Shown here one piece after another: positions 1 to 9,686 of a stretch of 64,000 nucleotides of DNA (the first letter of the stretch is position 1; every line of letters begins with the position of its first letter). The position numbers were made by a program, and so were the translations under genes. The DNA comes from Edaphobacter sp. (lineage in GTDB: Bacteria; Acidobacteriota; Terriglobia; Terriglobales; Acidobacteriaceae), in the NCBI RefSeq assembly GCF_028283685.1, contig NZ_JAPWKF010000006.1, forward strand, positions 295,729 through 359,728, written 5' to 3'. The notes under the pieces were generated by a model. The model searched no databases. It saw nothing but the letters and a program-made list of their open reading frames with translations, and was not told the origin of the DNA.

Positions 1-1301
1 GCTCGAACTGGAAGTGGCTGTGGCAGACGAATGAGTTTCTGTGGTTCAGCGAGCGCGACGGCTGGGGACAGATGTATCTGTACGACGGTGCGACGGGCAA
101 GCAGAAGAGTCAGCTGACGCGTGGCGATGGCAACGTGACGGAGATGCTGCTGGTCGATGCGGCGAAGCGGAAGATTTATTTTCGGGCGGTGGGGAAGGAG
201 CAGGGGCGCGATCCTTACTTTCAGAGCTACTACAGCGTGAACTTCGATGGGACGGGGATGAAGCTGCTGACGCCGGAGAATGCGGATCACGCGATCGCGG
301 CATCGCCTGATGGCAGATACTTTGTCGACGTGGCGTCGACGACGACCGAGCCGCAGACGACGGTGGTGCGCTCGACCGATGGCGCACTGACGATGGAGGT
401 GGCGAAGCAGGACATCAGGGATTTGAAGGCGATGGGCTGGGTGCCGCCGACGCCGATTACGGTGAAGGGGCGCGATGGGAAGACGGATCTCTATGGCTTT
501 CTGTTCAAGCCGACGGACTTCGATGCGACGAAGAAGTATCCGATTGTGAACAACGTCTACCCGGGGCCGCAGACGGGCTCGTGCGGGGGACGCAGCTTTA
601 CGGCGTCGCATCGCGATATGCAGTCGCTGGCGGAGCTGGGCTTTGTTGTTGTGTGCATCGACGGGATGGGAACACCGTGGCGCTCGAAGGCGTTTCACGA
701 GTTCTACTACGGCAACCTGGGCGACAACACGATTCCCGATCAGGTTGCGGGGATGAAGGAGCTGGCGAAGAAGTATCCGTGGATCGATATCGACAAAGTG
801 GGGATGTATGGGCATTCGGGCGGCGGCAATGCGACGGCGGCGGCGATGTTCAACTACCCGGACTTCTTCAAGGTGGGCATCGCGGAGAGCGGCAATCACG
901 ACCAGCGCGACTATGAGGATGACTGGGCGGAGCGCTGGGCGGGGCTTGAGGTGAAGAACGCCGACGGCACCAGCAACTACGACAGCCAGGCGAATCAGAA
1001 CATCGCGAAGAACCTGAAGGGCAAGCTGCTGCTGGCGCATGGGACGATGGACAACAATGTGCCGCCGAACAATACGCTGCTGGTGGTGGATGCGCTGATC
1101 AAGGCGAACAAGGACTTCGACCTGTTGATGATTCCGAATGTGCCGCATGGCTACCAGGCGGCGTCGCTGTACATGATGCGGCGTCGCTGGGACTACTTTG
1201 TGAAGAACCTTGCGGGGGAGACGCCGCCGAAGGAGTACAGGATGAAGTCGTGGCACGATGCGGAGACTGCGCTGCGCGGTGGCGGACCGCAGGAGGAGTA
1301 G
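1..1301 (+). CDS. S9 family peptidase (DPP IV/prolyl oligopeptidase type), 3' part
   Basis: The 5' end lies outside the window; the frame is open from base 3. The first visible residues (SERDGWGQMYLYDG) match the end of the DPP IV beta-propeller. The alpha/beta-hydrolase domain follows, with the nucleophile in GHSGGG (Ser codon at 816-818), an acidic residue in the GTMDNNVPPNN stretch and the catalytic His in the C-terminal PHGYQ. Family members remove dipeptides, usually X-Pro, from peptides and are usually exported in this lineage; the signal peptide cannot be seen here. A strong hairpin lies 40 bases after the stop. The family is secure, but the exact specificity cannot be read from this fragment. 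Confidence 0.9.
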   Translation, partial: SNWKWLWQTNEFLWFSERDGWGQMYLYDGATGKQKSQLTRGDGNVTEMLLVDAAKRKIYFRAVGKEQGRDPYFQSYYSVNFDGTGMKLLTPENADHAIAASPDGRYFVDVASTTTEPQTTVVRSTDGALTMEVAKQDIRDLKAMGWVPPTPITVKGRDGKTDLYGFLFKPTDFDATKKYPIVNNVYPGPQTGSCGGRSFTASHRDMQSLAELGFVVVCIDGMGTPWRSKAFHEFYYGNLGDNTIPDQVAGMKELAKKYPWIDIDKVGMYGHSGGGNATAAAMFNYPDFFKVGIAESGNHDQRDYEDDWAERWAGLEVKNADGTSNYDSQANQNIAKNLKGKLLLAHGTMDNNVPPNNTLLVVDALIKANKDFDLLMIPNVPHGYQAASLYMMRRRWDYFVKNLAGETPPKEYRMKSWHDAETALRGGGPQEE

Positions 1302-1341
1302 CCGGGAGCGACGAGTCGCGAGGTCTGAAAAGCAAAGATGA

Positions 1342-1374
1342 AAGGCCGGCGGAGAGAAATCTCCTGCCGGCCTT
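1342..1374. terminator. Bidirectional intrinsic terminator
   Basis: A GC-rich hairpin pairs AAGGCCGGC-GGAG with CTCC-T-GCCGGCCTT around a 6-base loop, followed by CTTCGTTGT. It sits between the convergent S9 peptidase and the minus-strand lipoprotein gene and could serve both. Confidence 0.7.
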
Positions 1375-1404
1375 CTTCGTTGTCCACCACTTATCGCGTT
1401 GTCG

Positions 1405-2019
1405 CTATGGCGTTGTTGAGGGGGTGCTGAGTGTCCAGCCATTGCTGGTGTTGGTGAGCGTGGCGGTATCGGTGTGGGGGCCGCTGAGGTTGGTGTGCAG
1501 ATCGGGGTAGGCGTTCTGCGTCTCCGCTGCGGTGGCCCATGCAGGCGCGTCGCCGAAGGTGTAGTGATAGCTGACCTGCGTGGTGGCTCCGGGCTGATCG
1601 CTGGTGGGCGTGGCGCTGTCGATTGCGGTGGCCTTGCGATGTCCGTAGCAGAAGTTGCCGAAGCCGGGCTGGGTGCTGTCGGGGGTCCAGGCGGAGCGGC
1701 CCTTGTCGGAGAGGTCATAGTTATTGAACTGCTTGCTGACGATAATCATCACCTTCTTATCGGCAGTGGAGCGTACGAGCAGGCCCTGGTCGACGAGCGC
1801 ATCGAGCGGCATCGTCTTCTCGTGGTCCGAGGTTCCGGCCTGCTGCGGGAACTGCTGGGAAGAGGCCCACAGGCAGGCAGGGTGCGCGCTGTAGTACGTG
1901 TTGACGGCATTGAGGTAGTTGAGTGTGTTGTCGGCCTTCTTGTTGCAACCAGCGAACAAGACAGTTGCTGCGATGCAAGCCGCGGCGAGGCGTGGCGAAA
2001 TCTTCCTGGAATATGTCAT
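1405..2019 (-). CDS. Hypothetical lipoprotein
   Basis: A 204-residue protein with a clear lipoprotein signal peptide: basic N-terminus MTYSRK, hydrophobic core and lipobox LFAGC, so the mature protein probably starts at Cys25 and is membrane anchored. The ATG at 2019 has AAGGAG eight bases upstream. The mature part has Cys pairs and a central stretch reading LDALVDQGLLVRS followed by polar segments. I do not recognise the family and assign no function. It lies downstream of gluQ on the same strand with a gap of about 100 bases. Confidence 0.75.
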   Translation of the reverse strand: MTYSRKISPRLAAACIAATVLFAGCNKKADNTLNYLNAVNTYYSAHPACLWASSQQFPQQAGTSDHEKTMPLDALVDQGLLVRSTADKKVMIIVSKQFNNYDLSDKGRSAWTPDSTQPGFGNFCYGHRKATAIDSATPTSDQPGATTQVSYHYTFGDAPAWATAAETQNAYPDLHTNLSGPHTDTATLTNTSNGWTLSTPSTTP

Positions 2020-2124
2020 GCGTCCTGCTCCTTCAGATCCCTCAGTGGGGCATGTCCTTCATGGGGGTGGGATGCAAAGCGCAGCAGGCGTGGCGGTAAA
2101 TTTATTTTTGCGCTGCGAAGCAAC

Positions 2125-2937
2125 TCATCGCGAGAACATGGCGACGACTTCGGCGGGGGTGTGCCCCTGCTGGCGCAGGGTGCGAAGGGCCAGGGCGTCG
2201 TGACGCTTGGCGAGGCGTATGCCTTGTTCGTCGCGCAGGAGATGGGTGTGGAGGTAGTCGACTGCGGGCAGTTGCAGGGCGCGCTGCAGCAGGATCTGAC
2301 GTGCGGTGGACTTGAGCAGGTCGGCGCCGCGGACGACTTCGGTGATCTGCGAGTCGGCGTCATCGACGACGCAGGCGAGCTGGTAGCTGGGGAGGTCGTC
2401 CTTGCGCCAGACGAGGAAGTCGCCGAAGTCCTTGCCTGCGGTGAAGCTCTGCGGGCCGAGGTTGGCGTCGTTGAAGCGAATGGTTTCGCCATCGGGAACG
2501 CGGAAGCGGTAGTTGGTGCTGGGCTGCAGCGTCTGCGGGAGGGCGTTCGGGGCGGGGCGGCAGTGGCCGGTGTAGACGGGTTCGTCGTCGGTGTCCTCGT
2601 GCGGCGCAGCGATCATCTGCGTGAGGTCTTTGCGGCTGCAGGTGCAGGCGTAGACGTATCCATGGGAGAGGAGACGCACGAAGGCTGCGCGGTAGATGGA
2701 GATGCGATGCGACTGCACGATCATGGGCGGCGCGCAGTCGATGCCGAGCCATGCGAGGTCTTCGATCATGGCGTCGACGTACTCGGGTTTGGAGCGCTGC
2801 GGGTCGAGGTCTTCGTTGCGGAGGAGGAGCGTGCCCTGGTGTTGGAGAGAGCGCTGGTAAGCGGTCCAGAAGGTAGCCGCGTGGCCGAGATGGAGGAGAC
2901 CTGTGGGGCTTGGAGCTAATCGGCCTGTGTAGTGCAT
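2125..2937 (-). CDS. gluQ: Glutamyl-Q tRNA(Asp) synthetase
   Basis: A paralogue of the GluRS catalytic domain that attaches glutamate to queuosine in the tRNA-Asp anticodon. It shows the class I entry sequence GRLAPSPTGLLHLGHA (HIGH-like HLGH), NEDLDP, and a zinc-binding arrangement with CTC in YACTCSRKD and a later Cys in VYTGHC. The KMSKS-like region is LAKRHDAL. At 270 residues it lacks the anticodon-binding domain, as expected for GluQ-RS rather than true GltX. The start is placed at the ATG at 2937, just before HYTGRLAPSP; an upstream in-frame TTG at 2964 would add nine non-conserved residues. Confidence 0.9.
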   Translation of the reverse strand: MHYTGRLAPSPTGLLHLGHAATFWTAYQRSLQHQGTLLLRNEDLDPQRSKPEYVDAMIEDLAWLGIDCAPPMIVQSHRISIYRAAFVRLLSHGYVYACTCSRKDLTQMIAAPHEDTDDEPVYTGHCRPAPNALPQTLQPSTNYRFRVPDGETIRFNDANLGPQSFTAGKDFGDFLVWRKDDLPSYQLACVVDDADSQITEVVRGADLLKSTARQILLQRALQLPAVDYLHTHLLRDEQGIRLAKRHDALALRTLRQQGHTPAEVVAMFSR

Positions 2938-2995
2938 GCTGCTCACTGAAGAAGCGTACCGCAAGCGATCATCGTCTTGCTGGTGACTTGCTGGT

Positions 2996-3028
2996 GAAAG
3001 GCAAAAGCAGATTCCCCCGCTGCCTTTC
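2996..3028 (-). terminator. Possible terminator of the Y-family polymerase gene
   Basis: Inverted repeat GAAAGGCA/TGCCTTTC with a smaller GCAG/CTGC pair inside, lying 30 bases beyond the polymerase stop codon on its strand. The T tail is weak, so the call is tentative. Confidence 0.3.
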
Positions 3029-3057
3029 CGGCAACAAAGGAGAGGAATGGTGACTGG

Positions 3058-4377
3058 TTACATATAGTCCACGCCGTACTCTACGGGGATCTGCGTGAAG
3101 GCGATGCGGGTGGGTGCGGCCTCGCGTGCGGCAAGCATGCTGCCGAAGTGCAGCGTGGTGTGGCCATACTTGAGGTTGAGCCTGTCCATGGTGGCGGAGA
3201 GCTGGCCGCGGTTGTCGGGATCGCCGAAGAGCTCTTCCTGGTGCTCGCCTTCGGGGACGAGGTCTCGCAGCGTGATGCCGACGAAGAAGGGTTTGCGGAA
3301 CTCCTCGCCCTGAGGTCGCCGCGCCCACATGCCGCGCATGGCTTCGAGCAGCGTAAGAGTGTCCTGGCACTGGCGGAAGCGCGCCTCCATGCCCCAGCCT
3401 GATTGTTTGATGCCGCTGAAGTGGCGCTTCGATTTCATACGCTCGGCCTGCTCGCGCGTGAGCTGGTAGCGGATGGTGACGGACATCGCGCCGGTGTAGA
3501 ACTTCTCCATCCGCAGGCGCATGGAGGCCTTGTGGAGAAGCTTGTTGGCGATGGCCCACGCTCCCTCTTCGTTACGAAAGTCGGGCGCCATGACGTGGGA
3601 GTGGCCGAGCGACTTCTGGACGTCGTTGGAGACGGGCGCGCCATCGTCGCCGGTGTTGCCGCCGCGCAGCCAGTGGTAGATGCGATCGCCCCAGACGCTG
3701 TTCCACAGGTTGTGCATGCCCTTGAGGTCGAGCGCGAGAAGGTCGGGCATGGTGTGGATGCCCTTCGCCTTGAGACGGGCCTCGGTCTTTGCGCCGACGC
3801 CGGGCAGGTCGCGCAGTTCAAGATGAGCGATGGCACGCGGAAGCTGTGAGGGCAGAAGGCCGATGAGGCCGTCGGGCTTCTGCATGTCGCTGGCGATCTT
3901 GGCGAGGTAACGATTGGGCGCCATGCCGATGGAGCAGCGCAGCGCCTCGCCCACGTTCCTGTAGATGGACTGCTTGATGTCGAGGGCGATTTTGCGCGCG
4001 CGTGGAGGCTCCTGCTCGCGGCCCATCAACTCGCAACTCATCTCGTCGATGGAGGGGTTGTGCGAGACGGGGCAGACGAGCTCGACGGCCTTGGTGATGG
4101 CGGCGGAGTATTTGGCGTACTCGGTGTGACTGCCTTCGATGAGGATGATGCCGGGGCAGAGGCGCTTCGCCTCGCCCACCTGGGTTCCGGTCTTGATGCC
4201 GAGGTCTTTGGCCTCGTAGCTGGCGGCGATGCAGCAGGTGGTGTCGGCCATGGTGGGCACGACGGCGACGGGCCTGCCGCGGTACTCCGGGTGCAGCTGC
4301 TGCTCGACCGAGGCGAAGAAGGAGTTGAGGTCGATGTGCAGGAAGCTGAAGCGGTCGGGATGGGGGGCGAAGGACAC
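3058..4377 (-). CDS. dinB: Y-family DNA polymerase (DinB/Pol IV-like)
   Basis: A translesion polymerase homologue of 439 residues, longer than E. coli Pol IV (351). The N-terminus has the metal-binding HIDLNSFFASVE motif and the palm has the catalytic SIDEM, with YSAAI before it. The helix-hairpin-helix thumb reads LRDLPGVGAKTEARLKAKGI. The little-finger region is extended. Near residue 380 it carries QEELF, which fits the Qxx(L/I)F beta-clamp-binding pattern. Translation starts at a GTG (4377). The gene stands alone; no imuA, dnaE2 or lexA is adjacent. DinB is the best name, although this long acidobacterial form may be a distinct subgroup. Confidence 0.85.
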   Translation of the reverse strand: MSFAPHPDRFSFLHIDLNSFFASVEQQLHPEYRGRPVAVVPTMADTTCCIAASYEAKDLGIKTGTQVGEAKRLCPGIILIEGSHTEYAKYSAAITKAVELVCPVSHNPSIDEMSCELMGREQEPPRARKIALDIKQSIYRNVGEALRCSIGMAPNRYLAKIASDMQKPDGLIGLLPSQLPRAIAHLELRDLPGVGAKTEARLKAKGIHTMPDLLALDLKGMHNLWNSVWGDRIYHWLRGGNTGDDGAPVSNDVQKSLGHSHVMAPDFRNEEGAWAIANKLLHKASMRLRMEKFYTGAMSVTIRYQLTREQAERMKSKRHFSGIKQSGWGMEARFRQCQDTLTLLEAMRGMWARRPQGEEFRKPFFVGITLRDLVPEGEHQEELFGDPDNRGQLSATMDRLNLKYGHTTLHFGSMLAAREAAPTRIAFTQIPVEYGVDYM

Positions 4378-4542
4378 GGAAGTGGAGACGGCTATCTAAG
4401 CTAAGATTTTATTCGCTTTTTATTTGCCCCATCAAGGCCGTGCAGAGCACTCTTAGTTTCTGGTCAATTTCGTTTATTTCAATTGTCAGTATTGAGAAAG
4501 ATGATGTACAGGTTATTCACGGAGTAAATTGGGGTCTTTCTT

Positions 4543-7338
4543 ATGCTTAGCTTTTTCCTGCCTTCAGTCTCTGTTCGGAGAGGTATCTTTTCGCTGTTCG
4601 CAACGCTGTATCTGTGCTTCGTTTTGGGATGTTCGGGGGGGCAAAACAGCTCTTCCATTCCTGCAGCGCCATCCAGCCTGGTTTATCCCCAGACGGCGAT
4701 CACGGTCATTGTGGGGCAGTCGATTACAGGCAGCACACCTTCGGTGACGGGTACGGTGAGCTCGTATTCGATCAGTCCAGCCCTCCCGGCCGGTCTTACT
4801 CTGAATCCATCGACGGGCGTTATTTCGGGAACGCCGACTGCAGCGATTCCTGCTACGACCTTCACCATTACTGCCTCGAACTCCGGCGGTTCGACGACGA
4901 CAACCATTCAACTGGCCGTGAACGTTCCTGCGCCCACCGGTCTGACGTATCCCCAGACGATCATTTCGGCGATGGTAGGAGTTGCCATCGCATCAGATGT
5001 TCCGACAGTGACAGGTACTGTTGTTGCGTATACCGCGTCTCCAGCTCTTCCAGCGGGCTTGAACCTCAATTCAACGACCGGAGCGATTACGGGAACTCCA
5101 ACGACGGCGGTGACACAAGCCACCTATGTCGTATCTGCAACGAATGCCTCTGGATCAACAAGTGCTTCCCTGCAGATCGTCGTGGCTGCAGCGGTTGCGG
5201 CCCCCTCATCGCTGGCTTATCCCCAGGGAAGTGTTTCGGCGACCGTCGGCGAGCCGATTATCCCAAATATCCCTTCTTTCACTGGGACGGTAACGTCGTT
5301 TACAGTCTCCCCTGCTTTACCCGTAGGATTGGGGCTGGACAGCGGCAACGGAACGATATCCGGCACTCCAACCAGCATTCTTGGGCAGACATCCTATACG
5401 GTGACTGCCTCCAACGCAGGCGGCAGTACGACTGCAACCGTTGTGTTGTCTGTGGGCAAAGCTTATGTGTCATTGATGGATCTGGGTCATGGCAGTGCTA
5501 TCACTGCCATGCGGTCCGCGAGTAATCGAATTCTTAGCCAAGATCAGAGCGGTCACTGGGTTCTATGGGACAGCAGTTCCAATGCAAAGGTGGCTAGCGG
5601 GGACCAGTACTTTCTGGGACAGTCTGTCTACTGGCCCATCGACATTGCAGGTAGCTCCATAGCCATTGGTCAATCAAATGGAGTCGAAGTCCGTTCTTCC
5701 TCTGATGGTCATCTCCTTTCGTTGATCGCGTCCCCAACGATGATTGACCCGGTTACTTCGTTTGGAAGGAATGCCTGGTGGAAGCTGGCTTCGGATGGAA
5801 GTTACCTCTGCGCCGGGTCCTCTGCCGGCTTGTCGGTGTGGTCATCCACTGGTCAGCAGATGTTTCAGCGACAAGGAGATTATTCAAAGGCTAACGTCTT
5901 TGCCGCGCCAGATCAGATCCAAGTTGCGCTTGGTGCTGCGGGTAGCAGTGTCATTGAAACTATTGCCGTCAGCACCGGAGCATCTGCTACGAGTCCAGCT
6001 TTTTTCGGTACCTTCAATTCGTGGTTTCTCGACGGGCAGCGTTTCCTTACAAGCACAGGAACGACAGTCTGGACCTATTCCGCGGCGGGAGTTCAGCAAG
6101 GGATCGTAGCGTTGCAAAGCGGTGAAATCATAGCTGGGCAGGGAAATTGGATCTCTGTGGCTCTGCCGATCCGGCTTTATCCTTCCTCAATCGCAATCTA
6201 TGAGGTTGGCGCCAATTCGCCCTCCGCAACCTATGCGACGGCAAACGGTACACAGTTTTTCGCTTCAGGCACGACCATTGGTCTTGTGAATGATCACTAC
6301 GGTTCCGGTAGTATTGTCGATCTCTCGGCGTCGGCTCCATCCAAGAGCGACTTTACGACTCCTTTTGCGTTCCTAAGTTCGTATACAGCAACAAGCGCAG
6401 CGAAGTGGTATGTCTCAAATGAACATGGTGTCATCGCTGATGGCTCAAGTCCTAATGTCGCTGGTGCGTTGGATCTCGGCCAGGCGTGGAGCATTGCCGG
6501 AGGAACTACCAGGGCAGCAATTGCAACTGCGAACGGAACGATCACTTATTTGAATCCTGTTCAACTGTCGTCGAATGTATCCATTGCTTTTTCGAGCTCG
6601 AAGGTAGCGCTGTCTGCGGACGATACCGTATTGGCAGCAGTCGCAAATTTGAACGATAGTGCCTATTCGCCTGATCGGACTCTAAATTTTTATTCGATGC
6701 CGTCGGGCACTCTTGTCAAGAGTCTTCCTAATCAATTGGGCGACGGATCTAACCTGGAACGCATCGATTTCTCACTCGCGGGATCAGGTACGTTTTTTGG
6801 ACAAATATTCCAGCGTACCGATAGCCGCGCAATCCAAGCCATGACAGGATCAGTTGACGGTACAACATCATTTGCCCTGCCCGCGACATCCAACCAGCCA
6901 ATTGAAATTTCTCCGGATGGTAGTTTGGTCTCCATATCGAGCGGCCAAGTCGGTTTACCAGCTCCCACGTCGCCGATCTATAAAAATGGCGCACTCGTCG
7001 GCGGAGTTACCGGCGGAGCTATAGGATGGCTCGATGACAATACACTCTTGACCAACATCTTTGATGTCGACAGTGTCACTGGGACCTCCCTTGTCTATAA
7101 GGGAGCGGTGATCTATAACGCGGCAGGCGTACAGCAGGCGACATCTGCAATTCCGCTGTTGAACCGTATTCAGGTTGTGACATCCGATCAGATTTATTCA
7201 CCGGAAAAAAACGCTATCTTTTCGTTAGCTACGGGACAGCCAGTGTGGACGGCAACAAAGCCATCTACGAATGGAGCCGTGGTCGGTTCATCCGTTGTTT
7301 TTGCCTCCGGGAGTCAAGTGTTTGTCGATTCTCACTAG
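4543..7338 (+). CDS. Lipoprotein with three putative-Ig (He_PIG) repeats and a propeller-like domain
   Basis: A 931-residue exported protein. The signal segment ends at a lipobox-like VLGC (Cys about residue 30). Three repeats of about 90 residues follow, each with the He_PIG pattern SPALPAGL-x-L-xx-TG-I-GTPT and a closing T(I/V)TASN-GGST. The remaining 600 residues have repeating segments with D-G-S and W elements (DQSGHWVLWDSSS, ISPDGSLVSISSG), suggesting a seven- or eight-bladed beta-propeller of the WD40/YVTN type. It is visibly richer in A/T and in A/T-ending codons than its neighbours, which hints at separate ancestry. It is probably a surface protein of the adhesion or binding kind; this is inferred from fold only. 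Confidence 0.8.
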   Translation: MLSFFLPSVSVRRGIFSLFATLYLCFVLGCSGGQNSSSIPAAPSSLVYPQTAITVIVGQSITGSTPSVTGTVSSYSISPALPAGLTLNPSTGVISGTPTAAIPATTFTITASNSGGSTTTTIQLAVNVPAPTGLTYPQTIISAMVGVAIASDVPTVTGTVVAYTASPALPAGLNLNSTTGAITGTPTTAVTQATYVVSATNASGSTSASLQIVVAAAVAAPSSLAYPQGSVSATVGEPIIPNIPSFTGTVTSFTVSPALPVGLGLDSGNGTISGTPTSILGQTSYTVTASNAGGSTTATVVLSVGKAYVSLMDLGHGSAITAMRSASNRILSQDQSGHWVLWDSSSNAKVASGDQYFLGQSVYWPIDIAGSSIAIGQSNGVEVRSSSDGHLLSLIASPTMIDPVTSFGRNAWWKLASDGSYLCAGSSAGLSVWSSTGQQMFQRQGDYSKANVFAAPDQIQVALGAAGSSVIETIAVSTGASATSPAFFGTFNSWFLDGQRFLTSTGTTVWTYSAAGVQQGIVALQSGEIIAGQGNWISVALPIRLYPSSIAIYEVGANSPSATYATANGTQFFASGTTIGLVNDHYGSGSIVDLSASAPSKSDFTTPFAFLSSYTATSAAKWYVSNEHGVIADGSSPNVAGALDLGQAWSIAGGTTRAAIATANGTITYLNPVQLSSNVSIAFSSSKVALSADDTVLAAVANLNDSAYSPDRTLNFYSMPSGTLVKSLPNQLGDGSNLERIDFSLAGSGTFFGQIFQRTDSRAIQAMTGSVDGTTSFALPATSNQPIEISPDGSLVSISSGQVGLPAPTSPIYKNGALVGGVTGGAIGWLDDNTLLTNIFDVDSVTGTSLVYKGAVIYNAAGVQQATSAIPLLNRIQVVTSDQIYSPEKNAIFSLATGQPVWTATKPSTNGAVVGSSVVFASGSQVFVDSH

Positions 7339-7426
7339 ATCGTGAAGACCAGGATTTCGTGAAAATCCCTCGATCTCAGGTCGCATGGAGATAGGTGCCC
7401 GGGCTGCGCTGCTAAAATCGCTGACC

Positions 7427-9088
7427 ATGGCTGCTACGGAAACACCTGCGACTTCCAAGGGGAATCACGACGGGCTGACGCCGCATCAGAGGCGTCTTGC
7501 GGAACTGGCTGCGCGGCATGCTATTGCCGAAGAGGGTGGTGGAGCGGAGCGGCGGGCTCGCGAGGAGACGGCGGGGAAGTTGTCGGCGCGGGAGCGTGTC
7601 GAGCTGCTGCTGGATGAGGGCACGTTCGAGGAGACGGACAAGTTTGTGACGCATCGTGCGAGTGAGTTTGGTATGGACTCGCAGCGGGTGCCGGGTGATG
7701 GATTTGTGACCGGGCATGGGCGTATCGATGGGCGCGTGGTGTTTGTGTTTGCGCAGGACTTTACGGTGTTTGGCGGGTCGCTGTCGGAGGCGAACGCGGC
7801 GAAGATCGTGAAGGTGATGGATATGGCGATGAAGGTGGGCGCGCCGGTGATCGGGCTGAACGATTCGGGCGGGGCGCGCATCCAGGAGGGCGTGCTCTCG
7901 CTGGCGGGTTATACGGATATCTTTCTGCGCAATACGCTGGCGTCGGGTGTGGTGCCGCAGATCTCGGCGATTATGGGGCCGTGTGCTGGCGGCGCGGTGT
8001 ACTCGCCCGCGATTACGGACTTCACATTGATGACAGAGAAGACGAGCTACATGTTCGTCACCGGGCCGGACGTGATCAGGACGGTGCTGCATGAGGATGT
8101 GACGAAGGATGCGCTGGGCGGTGCGGCGACGCACAACGAGATCTCGGGCGTGGCGCACTTCATGGCGCAGGACGATCGCGAGTGCCTGGCGATGGTGCGC
8201 GAGCTGGTGGGGTTTATCCCGTCGAACAATCTCGACGATCCTCCGCGAAGGGCGACGAGCGATCCTGCGGACCGAGCTGACGCTTCGCTTGAGACGATCA
8301 TCCCGGAGGAGAGCAATCAGCCGTACGACATGGTCGATGTGATTACGCGGATCGTGGATGAGGGATATCTCTTCCAGGTGCATGAGCACTTCGCGCGCAA
8401 CCTGGTGGTGGGCTTTGCGCGAATGAATGGGCGTCCCGTGGGCATCGTGGCGAATCAGCCGGCGGTGCTGGCTGGCGTGCTGGATATCGACGCGAGTGTG
8501 AAGGGCGCGCGGTTCGTGCGGTTCTGCGATGCGTTCAACATTCCGTTGATCACGTTTGAGGATGTGCCGGGGTTCATGCCGGGCACGCGGCAGGAGCATG
8601 GCGGCATCATTCGCCATGGAGCGAAGCTGCTGTATGCGTTTGCCGAGGCGACTGTCCCGAAGCTGACGGTGATTACGCGCAAGGCCTATGGCGGCGCATA
8701 CTGCGTGATGAGTTCGAAGCATCTGCGCACGGATGTGAACCTGGCGTGGCCGACGGCGGAGATTGCGGTGATGGGGCCGGAGGGCGCGGTGAACATCGTC
8801 TACAGGCGCGAGCTGGATGCGGTGGTGAAGCGTGCGGAGGCGGTGATGCCGCAGGGCGTGTCGCTGACGGAGGAGCAGAAGCTCGAGGTGCTGGCCGAGG
8901 CGCGCAAGGAGAGGGTGGAGGAGTTTCGCGAGCGGTTTGCGAATCCTTACGTTGCGGCAGAGCGCGGCTTTGTAGATGCGGTGATCAAGCCGAGCGAGAC
9001 GCGTCGCAGGTTGAACACGGCGCTGGATATGCTGGCGACGAAACGCGAAAAGAATCCGGCGAAGAAGCATGGGAATATCCCGCTGTAA
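7427..9088 (+). CDS. Acyl-CoA carboxylase, carboxyltransferase (beta) subunit, propionyl-CoA carboxylase type
   Basis: A carboxyltransferase of the PccB/MmdA family, which transfers CO2 from carboxybiotin to propionyl- or related acyl-CoA. Visible signatures are [17 protein letters not shown] near the N-terminus, the oxyanion-hole region [24 protein letters not shown], and the C-terminal half [23 protein letters not shown] with [13 protein letters not shown]. The length (about 553 residues) is close to the family norm. The ATG at 7427 is preferred because it begins MAATETP; an ATG at 7385 in the same frame cannot be excluded, and neither has a good Shine-Dalgarno. No biotin carboxylase or biotin carrier gene is adjacent, so partners must be elsewhere. 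The substrate is inferred. Confidence 0.9.
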   Translation: MAATETPATSKGNHDGLTPHQRRLAELAARHAIAEEGGGAERRAREETAGKLSARERVELLLDEGTFEETDKFVTHRASEFGMDSQRVPGDGFVTGHGRIDGRVVFVFAQDFTVFGGSLSEANAAKIVKVMDMAMKVGAPVIGLNDSGGARIQEGVLSLAGYTDIFLRNTLASGVVPQISAIMGPCAGGAVYSPAITDFTLMTEKTSYMFVTGPDVIRTVLHEDVTKDALGGAATHNEISGVAHFMAQDDRECLAMVRELVGFIPSNNLDDPPRRATSDPADRADASLETIIPEESNQPYDMVDVITRIVDEGYLFQVHEHFARNLVVGFARMNGRPVGIVANQPAVLAGVLDIDASVKGARFVRFCDAFNIPLITFEDVPGFMPGTRQEHGGIIRHGAKLLYAFAEATVPKLTVITRKAYGGAYCVMSSKHLRTDVNLAWPTAEIAVMGPEGAVNIVYRRELDAVVKRAEAVMPQGVSLTEEQKLEVLAEARKERVEEFRERFANPYVAAERGFVDAVIKPSETRRRLNTALDMLATKREKNPAKKHGNIPL

Positions 9089-9127
9089 GTTTCTGCATCG
9101 CGTGGAACGGAGCGTCATCTGAGTGCA

Positions 9128-9493
9128 ATGCCAGCAAACGTGATCTCAACGGCGACAGCGGAGCACTACAGGTGGGGCGGCCCGAACAACAACGAGAGCG
9201 ATGGCTGGTATCTCGTCCGTACGCCGGAGCTAAACATCATCGAGGAGTTGATGCCGCCGGGTGCTGAAGAGGCGCGGCATCATCACGAACGCGCGCGGCA
9301 GTTCTTCTTCGTGCTGGAGGGTGAGCTGACGATGGAGATCGAGCATCATGACTTCACGGTGAAGGCGGGCGAGGGCATCGAGATTCATCCCGGGCAGCAG
9401 CACCAGGCGATGAATCGCAGCTCGTCGCCGCTGCGCATCATGGTGACGAGCCAGCCGCCGAGCCATGGAGATCGCATCGACGATAAGCCTTAG
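9128..9493 (+). CDS. Small cupin-domain protein
   Basis: A 121-residue single-domain cupin. Motif 1 is HHHERARQFFFVLEGE and motif 2 is the later EIHPGQQHQAMN, giving the His/His/Glu/His set that normally binds one metal ion inside the beta-barrel. There is no signal peptide, so it is cytoplasmic. It starts 39 bases after the carboxylase gene on the same strand, so co-transcription is possible. Small cupins can be sugar isomerases, dioxygenases or sensors; nothing here decides which. Confidence 0.85.
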   Translation: MPANVISTATAEHYRWGGPNNNESDGWYLVRTPELNIIEELMPPGAEEARHHHERARQFFFVLEGELTMEIEHHDFTVKAGEGIEIHPGQQHQAMNRSSSPLRIMVTSQPPSHGDRIDDKP

Positions 9494-9576
9494 ACGGGCC
9501 TTGAGAGCTGGCGATGAATTGTCTTCAGGTTCGCGCGAAATGTGTCAAGATCGTCTACCCCTCGTATACCGGAATT

Positions 9577-9657
9577 GGTCACAAAAAAATGTAATTCACC
9601 ACATTTTTTTCATTGACCTTTGATATGGAGGCCTATAGGTTGACCTCCATATCAAAG
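9577..9657 (+). promoter_or_regulatory. Tandem perfect hairpins upstream of TonB receptor gene
   Basis: In the 349-base gap between the cupin and the TonB receptor two perfect inverted repeats stand in a row. The first pairs AAAAAAATGT (9583-9592) with ACATTTTTTT (9601-9610) and is extended by GGTCA/TGACC outside. The second pairs CTTTGATATGGAGG (9618-9631) with CCTCCATATCAAAG (9644-9657), 14 of 14 bases, with a 12-base loop. The first could end cupin transcription; the second has no T tail and could be an operator, RNA structure or antiterminator. Function is inferred. Confidence 0.55.
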
Positions 9658-9662
9658 ACCTC

Positions 9663-9686
9663 TCCGACAGTCACATGTCGGATTTT
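9663..9686 (+). terminator. T-tailed hairpin (terminator or attenuator)
   Basis: TCCGACA (9663-9669) pairs perfectly with TGTCGGA (9676-9682) and is followed directly by TTTT. It follows the 14-bp hairpin by five bases, so the two form a compact pair of the kind seen in attenuators. Confidence 0.5.

Noticed and set aside
4683..5123. Possible internal promoters or phage repeats in the He_PIG gene
   Set aside because: The repetition follows the protein repeat (about 90 codons) and needs no other explanation.
7412..9118. Long open frame antisense to the carboxylase gene (568 codons)
   Set aside because: It mirrors a well-supported enzyme gene, is rich in His and Arg, and has no domain or export signal. 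Such frames are common on the back of GC-rich genes.
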